From Halobellus litoreus (GTDB lineage: Archaea > Halobacteriota > Halobacteria > Halobacteriales > Haloferacaceae): 64,000 nt of DNA. The stretch spans positions 62,001-126,000 of the forward strand of contig NZ_JANHAW010000002.1 of the NCBI RefSeq assembly GCF_024464595.1. The letters run 5' to 3'. This document shows positions 1-7,791 of the stretch, piece by piece; the first letter of the stretch is position 1, and each line of letters opens with the position of its first letter. The notes under the pieces are model-generated. The model had not been told where the DNA came from. It saw nothing but the letters and a program-made list of their open reading frames with translations, and did no database searches. The translations under genes and the position numbers were made by a program.

Positions 1-231
1 CGCCTCGCGTTGTGTCACGTCGATCCGAAAGACGAGGACGGCTGGCTCCTCGACCGCGTCCGCCCGAGCCGCCCGGAGTGTAGTCTCTCGATAGACCGAG
101 AATCGATCGCCGTCCTGCAGTTCGAGGACGTACCCCAGTCGGTCGTGAGGGAACCGAACGTCGCCGGCGAGAAAATATCGGATAGAGTGGACGGCCGCCC
201 CTGCGAGCGTGAACGCGTGTTGGATCTTCAT
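1..231 (-). CDS. Hypothetical protein, 3' end cut off by window edge
   Basis: A reading frame on the minus strand starts with ATG at 231 and stays open for 77 codons to the window edge. The protein begins MKIQHAFTLAGAAVHSI and continues with FLAGDVRFPHDRLGYVLEL, then an ordinary mix of charged and hydrophobic residues. Codon use is the normal GC-rich haloarchaeal type, which supports a real gene. I do not recognise the family. The overlapping plus-strand frame at 10-297 has an Arg- and Pro-rich product typical of an antisense shadow. Confidence 0.6.
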   Translation of the reverse strand, partial: MKIQHAFTLAGAAVHSIRYFLAGDVRFPHDRLGYVLELQDGDRFSVYRETTLRAARADAVEEPAVLVFRIDVTQREA

Positions 232-626
232 AGCGGACCTTCCGGCCGGCGGCCCGACCGGAGTCGACCGATTGATTCGGGCTACAGCTACAAATAATCG
301 CGCACACCAGATGTCGATAGTCTAACTAGACAGATAGTTGAACGATACGGCGTTCCTCATCTCGCCGAAACGATGCTCGTCTCCCTTCGAAGGAGTGACC
401 GAACGACCGCGAACCCGACTTCAGGGACAAGGCCGGTCATCGAGCCGCGACATCGATTGAGAACCGGCGAACGGCGACACGAGGGCCAGTCGCACCTACA
501 CGAGCGCCGGCGGCCTTCTCGCGAATCGTCCCGGAGTACCCATCGTACTTCTCACATTCTTTCCACTCACAAACACGTGACTGATCGGAAAGTTTTATGC
601 TATGCGGTAACATACTTATAAGGGTT
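232..626. other. Intergenic region, no gene seen
   Basis: This 395-base gap separates the divergent genes at 231 and 627. Small frames here are Arg- and Ser-rich shadows. It should hold the two promoters. An AT-rich stretch around 590-620, including TTTTATG, fits a TATA box for the gene at 627. Confidence 0.5.
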
Positions 627-1793
627 ATGGGGGCTGCCGAGCAGCCGTCGACCGGCGAAAACAAACCGGTTCCTGCTCCGCAGACGGAGACGACGCGTGA
701 GGCGACAGACAGATCGCTTGTGGGAAGGTTCATCGCGAGACGGGCCGTGAACAAAGGGGCGTATATCCAGCTCCGCGCGGAACTCACCGCGGCGCGCCCG
801 GAGTTTGAGCAGTTGGTCGAACAGACTGACGCGGAGGGCGCATCGTGGGTGAAACACGGCCGCGACCTATTCGAGAGGGCAGAGACGAATCTTAGACGGG
901 GTGAGATCGAGGAAGCCTGGCGGGCCCTTCACACCGCAAGGCGGTTCGAGGTCTACGGGCTCGAAGCTCTCGCCGGCCAGACGGCGACCGCGGGCGAACG
1001 ATCGGAACTCCAGATTCGGGCGGGAATCGTCCACGAGGAGGCGCTCGACGAACTCGTCGGCTGGCGACGGCGGGCAGTCGTCGACATCCTTTGCGACGAG
1101 CACGAACAGCTCCGGGCGGGGATCACAGGTCCGGAACTTCGGGCGGCGAGTCGACTCCTGCACGAGCAGTACGAGCGGGTCTATCTGCGCCGCAGTGAAC
1201 GCCAGCGCGAGTTCAATCAGTTGGTCCTGATGGGGACGCTTTCCGGGCTGGCGCTGCTCGTGCTCACCCTGGCTGACTGGTCTCTGGATGCGACGTCGAC
1301 TGCGGGGCTTGCGAGTCTCCTCGGGGAGTTTCTGGCGACGCCGTTCGACGCGAGCGCCGGTGACGTCGCTACCCCCGGGTTCGCCGTGTTTATGACCGTC
1401 GTCGGTGTCATAGGCGCGTCGCTGTTCGGGATTCGAACCCTCCGAAACCAGTCGCTCTCGACGAAGATCCCTCAGCAGATAAACCAACTCACAGTGACTA
1501 GCGCCCGAGGCGTCATCGGCGCGATCTCCGCGCTGCTGTTCTACTTCGTCCTGCAGACCCCACTGCTGACGGACGGGGCAATTCTGGCCGACGGCGTGGT
1601 CTCGGCGCCGATGATGGTCGTCGTCGCGTTCGCCGCGGGATACACCGAGCGTATGGCTCCGAGCGTGGTCGCCAAGGTCGCGTCGATTACCGATACGGAC
1701 GACAGTGACGCCTCGCCACCGAACCCGGACTCGAACCCCGCCACGGCTCCGACGCCGGGATCGAACGAAGAGCAGACTGGAACTGGTCCCTGA
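627..1793 (+). CDS. Haloarchaeal multi-pass membrane protein, function unknown
   Basis: The product is 388 residues from ATG 627 (MGAAEQPSTG); an in-frame ATG at 597 is less likely because the TATA-like stretch lies at about 590-600. Residues 1 to about 190 are soluble, charged and mostly helical, with Arg/Glu-rich segments. Four hydrophobic segments follow at roughly 196-218, 246-271, 295-315 and 325-345, then a short acidic, Pro/Thr-rich tail. No catalytic motif is visible. A cytoplasmic helical domain tethered to a four-helix membrane part is what can be seen; no function can be assigned. It is separated from its neighbours and is probably transcribed alone. Confidence 0.75.
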   Translation: MGAAEQPSTGENKPVPAPQTETTREATDRSLVGRFIARRAVNKGAYIQLRAELTAARPEFEQLVEQTDAEGASWVKHGRDLFERAETNLRRGEIEEAWRALHTARRFEVYGLEALAGQTATAGERSELQIRAGIVHEEALDELVGWRRRAVVDILCDEHEQLRAGITGPELRAASRLLHEQYERVYLRRSERQREFNQLVLMGTLSGLALLVLTLADWSLDATSTAGLASLLGEFLATPFDASAGDVATPGFAVFMTVVGVIGASLFGIRTLRNQSLSTKIPQQINQLTVTSARGVIGAISALLFYFVLQTPLLTDGAILADGVVSAPMMVVVAFAAGYTERMAPSVVAKVASITDTDDSDASPPNPDSNPATAPTPGSNEEQTGTGP

Positions 1794-1829
1794 CCGATGG
1801 CGTCCTCCGACCTAAACACCAATATGTTT

Positions 1830-2236
1830 ATAATTTCTCCTGCCTGGTGCTGGGCTTCGTCAGTCTCAAGACTACTGTGTACGCCGCCGACCTCGATGAG
1901 GACCTGAATGAGTTTGAGACGTCGACCTGGAGTTTCATCGTCAGCGGCTGTCGCTCTCGACGCTGTACTTTATGTACGTCGTCTGGATGGCACTCGTGAC
2001 GAGACGATTCGTGCCCATCCGTTCGCTCGACATCAACCGGGTCGAGATCGTCGCAGTCTATCCGGTTCTCCACCTCGTGGCGACGCTCGTCGGCTACGTG
2101 AGTGCGATGCTCTTCGGTCCGGACGGGTGGCGCGTCCGCGATATCGCAGCACGACACGGCCCGGTAAGAGGCCCGTTCTGGAGGTGGGTGGCTGTTCTGA
2201 ATGTAGGAGGGGTACGGCCACACCGGACAGGCGCGC
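1830..2236 (+). pseudogene. Possible decayed membrane-protein gene
   Basis: No single intact frame is convincing here, but two partial frames on the plus strand look protein-like. One (about 1848-1930) reads LGFVSLKTTVYAADLDEDL, a hydrophobic then acidic segment. A second, in another frame from about 1910 to 2130, reads SLSTLYFMYVVWMALV and later VYPVLHLVATLVGYVSAML, two membrane-like helices. After about 2135 the sequence turns into low-quality Arg/Gly-rich translation. This fits a small membrane-protein gene broken by a frameshift and loss of its end. It could also be chance hydrophobic translation. Confidence 0.3.
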
Positions 2237-3186
2237 TCACTCGAGGTCCAGTTTCACGTGGCTGACTCGCTGTCGAAACGCCGCTTCCAGCGACGCCAGC
2301 GGGAGGGTCTCCCGCTCCAAGTAACGGAGCGTTCGCCGCAGGGCCGGATCGACGCTGGGGGTGAGCAGGAGGTACCCGAAACCGGTCGAGACCGCACGGA
2401 TTCGCCAGTCGACGAAGCGTTCCACCGGCGGCCACTGCGTGTCGACCAGGAGCACCGCGTTGCGCCACGCCAGCGACCGGGCCTCAGAGAGTCCCACGTA
2501 CGTGACGGTCTCGTCGACGGAAGCGAGCCACTCGTCGGCGCGGGTGTAACTGTCTGCGTCGTAAACGTCAGCCACTACGCCCTGGACGACGTCCACCAGT
2601 TGGCGGAGGACGTCGTTGATTCGGTCGTGATCCCGGTGTTTCGCCCGCCTGTCCGGGTCGATTCCGACGTCGCGGAGGGAGTACGACAGGTCGTGATTGA
2701 TGTGGGCGTTGACCCCGAGCAACGCGTCCTGCAGGAACAGCGTCTCGCCGCTCGCAGCGGCCTGAAAGGCGAGTCGCCAGGCTTGGGGGGACGGTAGCCA
2801 GCTCACCCCCGCTCGGCCCCGAGCAGCGCCGTTCGGTACCGCTCCGCGAAGGCGACGAGGTAGTCGCGGACCCACCCGGGAGACTCGAACGCCCCCGATT
2901 CGATGCCACGCTTGACGGTCGCCGTCATTTCCGTGTAGACGGTCAGGAACACTGACCGACGGTCGGAGCGCTGGCGGAAGTATACCTCCGCCTCGCCGAG
3001 GCGGTTGAGAACGTCGTCGACGGATCTGAAGAATCGGCCATCGTCTGGAGCAGACGGTCGTCGGGGGCCCTTCTGGTGAGATTCGACGGGAACCCAGTCA
3101 CCCTGACCGTCACGCTTACCGGGTGCACGGGCCACGGCCCGCAGTTCGGCGAACGTCGGTGCGTAGGTGCGAACGCCGGCCGTCAT
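2237..3186 (-). pseudogene. DUF5995 family gene split by a one-base frameshift
   Basis: The N-terminal part starts at ATG 3186 (MTAGVRTYAPTF) and contains the segment SVFLTVYTEMTATVKRG before stopping at 2803 after LLGAERG. The C-terminal part continues in another frame from about 2812 (VSWLPSPQAWRLAFQAAASG) and holds the family hallmark LFLQDALLGVNAHINHDL, then runs to 2237. The two parts join perfectly if one G is added to the G-run at about 2806-2810, giving ERG-VSWL. DUF5995 proteins are normally one continuous chain of unknown function in haloarchaea and actinobacteria. The break is in a homopolymer, so either a true frameshift or a sequencing error is possible. Confidence 0.8.
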
Positions 3187-3305
3187 AGCGATTCCGGTAG
3201 ACGGAGCCGGGAGGTCACTGCGGCACTATCCGCCCGCACCGTTGCGTAGAGGGAGGGCCGTCCGTTGTGGGAGTGACAGTGACCGCCTGACGATGAAACT
3301 CGGGG

Positions 3306-3923
3306 TCACGCTCCTCCTGCGTCGACAGACCGGTCGGTCGAGTCGGTGACCGTGGCCACCTCGTCCGGAGAGAGGTGGGTATATTCGACGCCCTCCTCGT
3401 TCATAATGACCTGTATCTCGTCCATCCCGTACTCGACGTCGAGGCCGTACATCGAGACGTGGGCGTCGGGGTGTTCGCTCGGCTCGGTCTCGAAGTGCGC
3501 GCTGAGTTCGATACCGCCGTCGTCGTGGAGATAGCCCCGGATGTGGACCTGCCACCACTCGTAGGGTTTATCCTCGTGGTATTCGACGCGTCGAAGGTTG
3601 AGCACCTCGCCGAGGTAGTTGTAGGACAGTTCCCAACCGGGTTCGAAGTGGTTGCGGCCGAACAGGCGGACCACCTCGGGCTTGGTCATATCGACCAGAT
3701 AGGCCGGCGTCTCACTGCGCGGGCGCGTGAAGAACGTCTTGCGGATCCACCACAGCGAATGGCGCAGGTTTCGCAACGGCGCGCGGTGAATCGTCCGGAG
3801 CCGGTCGAGAATCGTATACGCGGGCTCGAACTGGGACTGCGTGACCGATCCGAAGGGGAGCACATCCCAGAGTCGGTCGGCCAGAGTCTCCCCGCCCCTG
3901 TGTCCGTCACTTCTACTTGTCAT
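3306..3923 (-). CDS. Conserved haloarchaeal hypothetical protein
   Basis: The product is about 205 residues when started at ATG 3923 (MTSRSDGHRGG). An in-frame GTG lies at 3938, but an AT-rich TATA-like stretch at 3944-3956 sits about 25-30 bases before 3923, which fits a leaderless start there. The protein is soluble, with aromatic-rich segments such as GWELSYNYLGEVLNLRRVEY and WWQVHIRGYLHDDGGIELS, which suggest a beta-rich fold, and an acidic C-terminus. No known domain or catalytic motif is recognised. It stands alone between the DUF5995 remnant and mutY. Confidence 0.7.
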   Translation of the reverse strand: MTSRSDGHRGGETLADRLWDVLPFGSVTQSQFEPAYTILDRLRTIHRAPLRNLRHSLWWIRKTFFTRPRSETPAYLVDMTKPEVVRLFGRNHFEPGWELSYNYLGEVLNLRRVEYHEDKPYEWWQVHIRGYLHDDGGIELSAHFETEPSEHPDAHVSMYGLDVEYGMDEIQVIMNEEGVEYTHLSPDEVATVTDSTDRSVDAGGA

Positions 3924-4062
3924 GCGAACGATTAGCACTGAGCGAATATGAATTTACGCTGGTCCTCTCACGAGCCCGATGCCGAGAATCACCCGAGTTC
4001 CCGGGACAATGCAGTCGTCTATACCGTTCTGGATTACCGTCGACAGTGCGTGACGACGACGA

Positions 4063-5004
4063 TTAACTCCGAAGGCGAGCGATTGTCTCGTCTCCGGTCT
4101 CTTCGACCTCAACTAGTCCATCATCGGCCAACTCCTCAAGTAGCTCTCGAAGCCATTCGCGTCCGTGCTCGCCGTCCGGCGTATAGTCGACGCGAATACG
4201 GTGTCCGAGTGTGTCGAGGCCCATCTCGTCGTGTTCGCCGAGGAATCGAACCACACGCCCGCGGAACTGTCGCCGACTGCCATCGAAGGTCGGCTGGGTC
4301 GGAACGTCGGGCGCGGTGAAGTCGCCGGTCCCGTAGGCGTGACACCACTGTCGCCAGGGACACCCGGCCTCGTCACAGCGCGGCGTCTTCCCGCAGGCGA
4401 CGCCCCCGAGTTCCATAATCGCGTTGTTCCAGACCCGTGATTTCCCCTCGGGCATCAGTCCCGCCGCGACTCGCTCGAACGCCGCGTCGTCGTCCTCGAC
4501 GTCGAACGCGCGGTAAAGCACGCGCTTGACGTTCGTATCGACGACGGCATCGCCGTTGTTGAACGCGAAGGAGGCCACCGCGTTCGCCGTGTACGGTCCG
4601 ACGCCCATCAGTTCGGAGAGTTCCGCCGGCGACTCCGGGAAGTCACCGTCGTACTCCTCGATCACCTGTCCGGCGGCCTCGTGGAGGTACTTCGCGCGGT
4701 TGTTGTAGCCGAGGGAGTGATCGCTCCAGAAGGCGACGACGTCGGCCCGGTCGGCCGCGGCGAGGACCTCGGCGGTCGGCCAGCGGTCCAGGAAGTCGTG
4801 CCAGGCGTCGATGACGCGGTCGAGTTGCGTCTGTTGGCTCATCACCTCCGAGACGAGGATCTCGTAGGGATCGTCGGTCTCGCGCCAGGGGAACGATCGG
4901 TGATCGGCTTCGTACCACGACACGAGCGCGCCGCGGACGGCGTCGATGTCTCCGTCTCCGATTCCCTCGACGCCATCGCTCCGATCACCCTCCTCGTCGG
5001 TCAT
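4063..5004 (-). CDS. mutY: A/G-specific adenine DNA glycosylase (MutY)
   Basis: This enzyme removes adenine mispaired with 8-oxoguanine or guanine in base excision repair. From ATG 5004 it has 313 residues. The N-terminal segment SEVMSQQTQ holds the family catalytic Glu (residue 53). The helix-hairpin-helix is LMGVGPYTANAV (about 132-143), followed by the catalytic Asp in VVDTNVKRV (156). Four cysteines at about 204, 210, 215 and 221 should hold the [4Fe-4S] cluster; spacing is CX5CX4CX5C rather than the common CX6CX2CX5C. There is only a short C-terminal winged-helix-like part and no NUDIX-like domain. An upstream extension to 5187 is Arg/Pro-rich and not part of the protein. Confidence 0.93.
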   Translation of the reverse strand: MTDEEGDRSDGVEGIGDGDIDAVRGALVSWYEADHRSFPWRETDDPYEILVSEVMSQQTQLDRVIDAWHDFLDRWPTAEVLAAADRADVVAFWSDHSLGYNNRAKYLHEAAGQVIEEYDGDFPESPAELSELMGVGPYTANAVASFAFNNGDAVVDTNVKRVLYRAFDVEDDDAAFERVAAGLMPEGKSRVWNNAIMELGGVACGKTPRCDEAGCPWRQWCHAYGTGDFTAPDVPTQPTFDGSRRQFRGRVVRFLGEHDEMGLDTLGHRIRVDYTPDGEHGREWLRELLEELADDGLVEVEETGDETIARLRS

Positions 5005-5167
5005 CACTCGAAGGTGGGACCGACCGGGTTTGTGGATTCTGGTCGGCGTCGACGGCTCCCACCGGAGTCGACCAACCCTCTCCGGCGTCGGCGATCGGGC
5101 CCGACGAGCGACGGCCAGACCGACCGAGACGAAAGTCGTTTGCCCGCGTCGCCCGAGAGGGAGAGGT

Positions 5168-5491
5168 ATGAGTCTCGACGAACTCACGGAAGACGTAGAA
5201 ACCGCTTACAGCGACGTCGACGAGGAGCAGTCCGTCTCGCTGGATCGGGAGACGCGTCACGAACTCGCGATGCTCGCGGCGGCGTTCGGGACCGACGACA
5301 CCGACGAACTGCTCCGGCGGGCGGTGCACCTCCTGTTTCAGACGACCGTCGACCGCGGGACGCTCGATTTCCACCTGCGGCAGGGCTACGACGTGACCTA
5401 CGACGAGTATCTCTCGGGGATGACCTTCGAGGAGATGACCGGGCAGGACCAGTATCCCCAGCGAGACGACGAACGCCGGTATCAGATGTAA
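5168..5491 (+). CDS. Conserved haloarchaeal small protein
   Basis: The protein has 107 residues from ATG 5168 (MSLDELTEDVETAYSDV), divergent from mutY. It is strongly acidic and mostly helical in appearance, with the segment ELAMLAAAFGTDDTDELLRR and a C-terminal region DVTYDEYLSGMTFEEMTG. The middle resembles a short helical regulator or antitoxin-like fold, but there is no clear DNA-binding motif and no toxin partner next to it. I do not recognise a named family. Confidence 0.75.
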   Translation: MSLDELTEDVETAYSDVDEEQSVSLDRETRHELAMLAAAFGTDDTDELLRRAVHLLFQTTVDRGTLDFHLRQGYDVTYDEYLSGMTFEEMTGQDQYPQRDDERRYQM

Positions 5492-5519
5492 CCGCGTCCG
5501 AACCCCCCTCCGACGAGCG

Positions 5520-5527
5520 TTTATATG
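5520..5527 (+). promoter_or_regulatory. TATA box of RNA-like element A
   Basis: TTTATATG lies exactly 30 bases before the GTG that opens element A. The same spacing (30 bases) occurs at the element near 50.69 kb, and a 28-base spacing at the one near 38.98 kb. The position fits an archaeal TATA box that starts transcription at the element's first bases. Confidence 0.6.
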
Positions 5528-5549
5528 CGATCGGGCGGCCATCCTTCCC

Positions 5550-5690
5550 GTGCGCTGACGCTGGCCTCGCGTCGGGCGCGGTTGTTCGGCACGTCGACGC
5601 GGGGGACGGTCGTCGTCGCGGGCGCGGGCGGGTCGCGCTTCGGCGTCGCGAGCGGTGTGCCGACTGTTCGCCCATTCTGCGACCCGCTTC
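5550..5690 (+). ncRNA. Candidate structured RNA, element A
   Basis: This stretch has no plausible ORF but closely matches the stretch at 50692-50826. Shared parts are the GTGNNCTGA opening (5550-5558), a block of about 36 bases at 5567-5602 that differs from its partner by three bases and one gap, and the closing segment GTGCCGACTGTTCGCC (5657-5672). TCGGCAC (5586-5592) can pair with GTGCCGA (5657-5663), and inside that CGACGC (5595-5600) can pair with GCGTCG (5643-5648). It has its own TATA box. Downstream, a small hairpin CCGCT/AGCGG lies just before the bolA promoter. Function is unknown; a known RNA family cannot be excluded. Confidence 0.55.
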
Positions 5691-5732
5691 CGGAGCGGAG
5701 ACCTTTATCCGTCGGAGACTCCGATAGCGAGT

Positions 5733-5993
5733 ATGGACACCGACGAGGTCGAACGACGGATCGAGGCCGAGATACCGGACGCCGAGGCGGACGTCACGCT
5801 GCCCCGGGTTCCCGACGAGGACCACGAGGACGCGCACTTCGCCGCCGTGATCGTCTCACCGGCGTTCGAGGGGAAGTCCCTCGTCCAGCAGCACCAGATG
5901 GTCTACGACGCCCTCGGCGACGCGATGACGACGGAGATCCACGCGTTAGAGATGCAGACGTTCACGCCCGAGGAGTTCCGAGAGCGGAGCTGA
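5733..5993 (+). CDS. bolA: BolA family protein
   Basis: The product is 86 residues from ATG 5733 (MDTDEVERRIEAEI). The segment FAAVIVSPAFEGKSLVQQHQ followed by MVYDALGDAM and EIHALEMQTFTPEEF is the typical BolA fold and its conserved helix-turn. BolA-type proteins work with monothiol glutaredoxins in iron-sulfur cluster handling or act as stress regulators; the exact role in archaea is not settled. A TTTATCC box at 5704-5710 gives a leaderless promoter, so a longer frame starting at 5655 is rejected. The gene converges on the K+ channel gene, 29 bases away. Confidence 0.88.
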   Translation: MDTDEVERRIEAEIPDAEADVTLPRVPDEDHEDAHFAAVIVSPAFEGKSLVQQHQMVYDALGDAMTTEIHALEMQTFTPEEFRERS

Positions 5994-6022
5994 CCGGACG
6001 CCACCCCTCCTTCGGTCCGCGC

Positions 6023-7657
6023 CTACCCGAACAGGCGCTCGAACTCGCGGACGCTTTCGTCCGTTCCGGCGACGACGAGCCTGTCGTCCACTTCGATCCG
6101 AGTGTCCGGCCCGACGTCGGTCACAACGCCGCCGTCGCGCTCGATGGCCACGACGGTACTGCCGGTTCGCGCGCGGATATCGACGTCCTCGATCGTACGA
6201 CCGACGATCTTCGGCGCGCCCATCCGGACGACCTCCACCTGTTGATCCAGCGAAAGCACGTCGCGGTCCTGGAGCACCCGCGAAGCGATCATCCGGCCAG
6301 TAACCGTCGCCAGCGATAGGACGTAGTCTCCGCCGGCACGGAACGTCTTCGGGATGCTCGGCGCTTTCTCGACGCGGGCGACGATCTCGGTTTCGGGTGC
6401 CAGATCGCGGACCACGAGCGTCGCGAACTCCGTCGTCGTGTCGTCAGGGAGCGCGAGCACCACCGTCCGGGCCTCGCTGATTCCAGCCTCCTCGAGCGTC
6501 TCGACTTCGGTCGCGTCGCCGACGACGTCGACGCCGTCTTCGTCAGTCCGATCGACGGTCGTGTGCGGCACTCCGGCGTCTTCGAGCGTCGCGGCGACGG
6601 TCCGTCCCACTTGCCCGTACCCGACGACGATCGTTTGTCCCGTCCCGAACTGCCGGAGTCCAGCCTGGGTCATCGCGAGGAGGCGGTCGAGCTGTTCGGG
6701 GTGTCCAGAGACGAACAGCACCGTTCCGGCGGACAGTTCGTCGTCGGGCGTCAACTGGGCCGTGAACTCGCCGTGGAACCACGCACCGATCACGTTGACG
6801 CCCGTCTCCTCGCGGATTCCGCTGTCGGCGAGCGTGCTCCCGACGAGGCTGCTCCCGTGGTGGATCGGGACCTCCGCGAGCTCCAGGTCCTCCCCCACTT
6901 CGACCGCTTCGTCGATCTCCGCCGTCAGCGCCGTCGTCACTTTGGCGGCGAGGCTCTCGCCGAGCAACGACCGCGGCGAGAGGACCTGATCGGCCCCCGC
7001 CAGTCGGTGGTACCTCGCACGCGCGGGCTCTTCGACGACGCTGAGGACCGAAACGTCGTCGTCGAGCTCCCTCGCGGCGAGGACGATGCTCGCGTCGACC
7101 TGATCGTCGCCGTCTGCCACCAGTGCCCGGGCGTCTGAGAGTCTCGCCCGCGCCAGCCCGTCGGTCGATTCGGGGTCCGCTCGAATCACGCGCTGGCCGT
7201 TGTCGTACAGTTCGGCGGCCTGGGTTCGATCCGGCTCGACGATCACGTACGGCACGCCCTGCGATTCGAGTTCCGTCGTGAGCGCGTCGGCGCGCGACGT
7301 GTACGAACAGATCACGACGTGGTCTTCGAGGGCCTCATCGAGCGCTTTGGGAACTGTCGTCGAGAACGCGTCTTCCAGGAACGGCGTCGCCAGGACCGGT
7401 AACGCACCGATCAGAAGCGCCATTCCGACCAGATCCATCACGATGATGAACACGTTCATCTGGGGGCTCGTCCACGGTGCGTCCCCGCCGAACCCGGTCG
7501 TCGTGAACATCTCCACGACCACCTGCAGGGAGTGTAGCAGGGTGACCGGGTCCCCCTCGTACACGCGCATCCCGAACTGGTAGGACACCGCAGTCAAGAG
7601 CATCACTGCCGCGAGAAACGCGGTGTATCCGACGACTCGACGTCCCCACGCGTTCAC
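6023..7657 (-). CDS. Two-helix K+ channel-like protein with two RCK units
   Basis: The protein has 544 residues from a GTG at 7657. The N-terminus has one helix (about residues 9-29), a pore-loop-like segment with TTTGFGGDAPW (about 52-62) and a second helix (about 68-92). Two cytoplasmic RCK units follow. The first Rossmann fold begins at VVICSYTSRADAL and has lost the usual GXGXXG, while the second, IVVGYGQVGRT, keeps it; each is followed by an RCK_C-like domain. This is the plan of archaeal MthK-type channels with a duplicated RCK part in one chain. It should pass K+ across the membrane under ligand control, consistent with the high-potassium cytoplasm of haloarchaea. Ligand and selectivity are inferred. 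Confidence 0.87.
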   Translation of the reverse strand: MNAWGRRVVGYTAFLAAVMLLTAVSYQFGMRVYEGDPVTLLHSLQVVVEMFTTTGFGGDAPWTSPQMNVFIIVMDLVGMALLIGALPVLATPFLEDAFSTTVPKALDEALEDHVVICSYTSRADALTTELESQGVPYVIVEPDRTQAAELYDNGQRVIRADPESTDGLARARLSDARALVADGDDQVDASIVLAARELDDDVSVLSVVEEPARARYHRLAGADQVLSPRSLLGESLAAKVTTALTAEIDEAVEVGEDLELAEVPIHHGSSLVGSTLADSGIREETGVNVIGAWFHGEFTAQLTPDDELSAGTVLFVSGHPEQLDRLLAMTQAGLRQFGTGQTIVVGYGQVGRTVAATLEDAGVPHTTVDRTDEDGVDVVGDATEVETLEEAGISEARTVVLALPDDTTTEFATLVVRDLAPETEIVARVEKAPSIPKTFRAGGDYVLSLATVTGRMIASRVLQDRDVLSLDQQVEVVRMGAPKIVGRTIEDVDIRARTGSTVVAIERDGGVVTDVGPDTRIEVDDRLVVAGTDESVREFERLFG

Positions 7658-7791
7658 GGGATGAAAACGGGCGGGGAGTATCTTAAACCGTCGGGATCTC
7701 CGACAGAACCGAGAAACGGCGTGACTCTCTCGGGATTCGCCGGCGGATCGAACCGACGGGTTTTACGCGCTCGCCAGCCCTCGCTCCGAGT

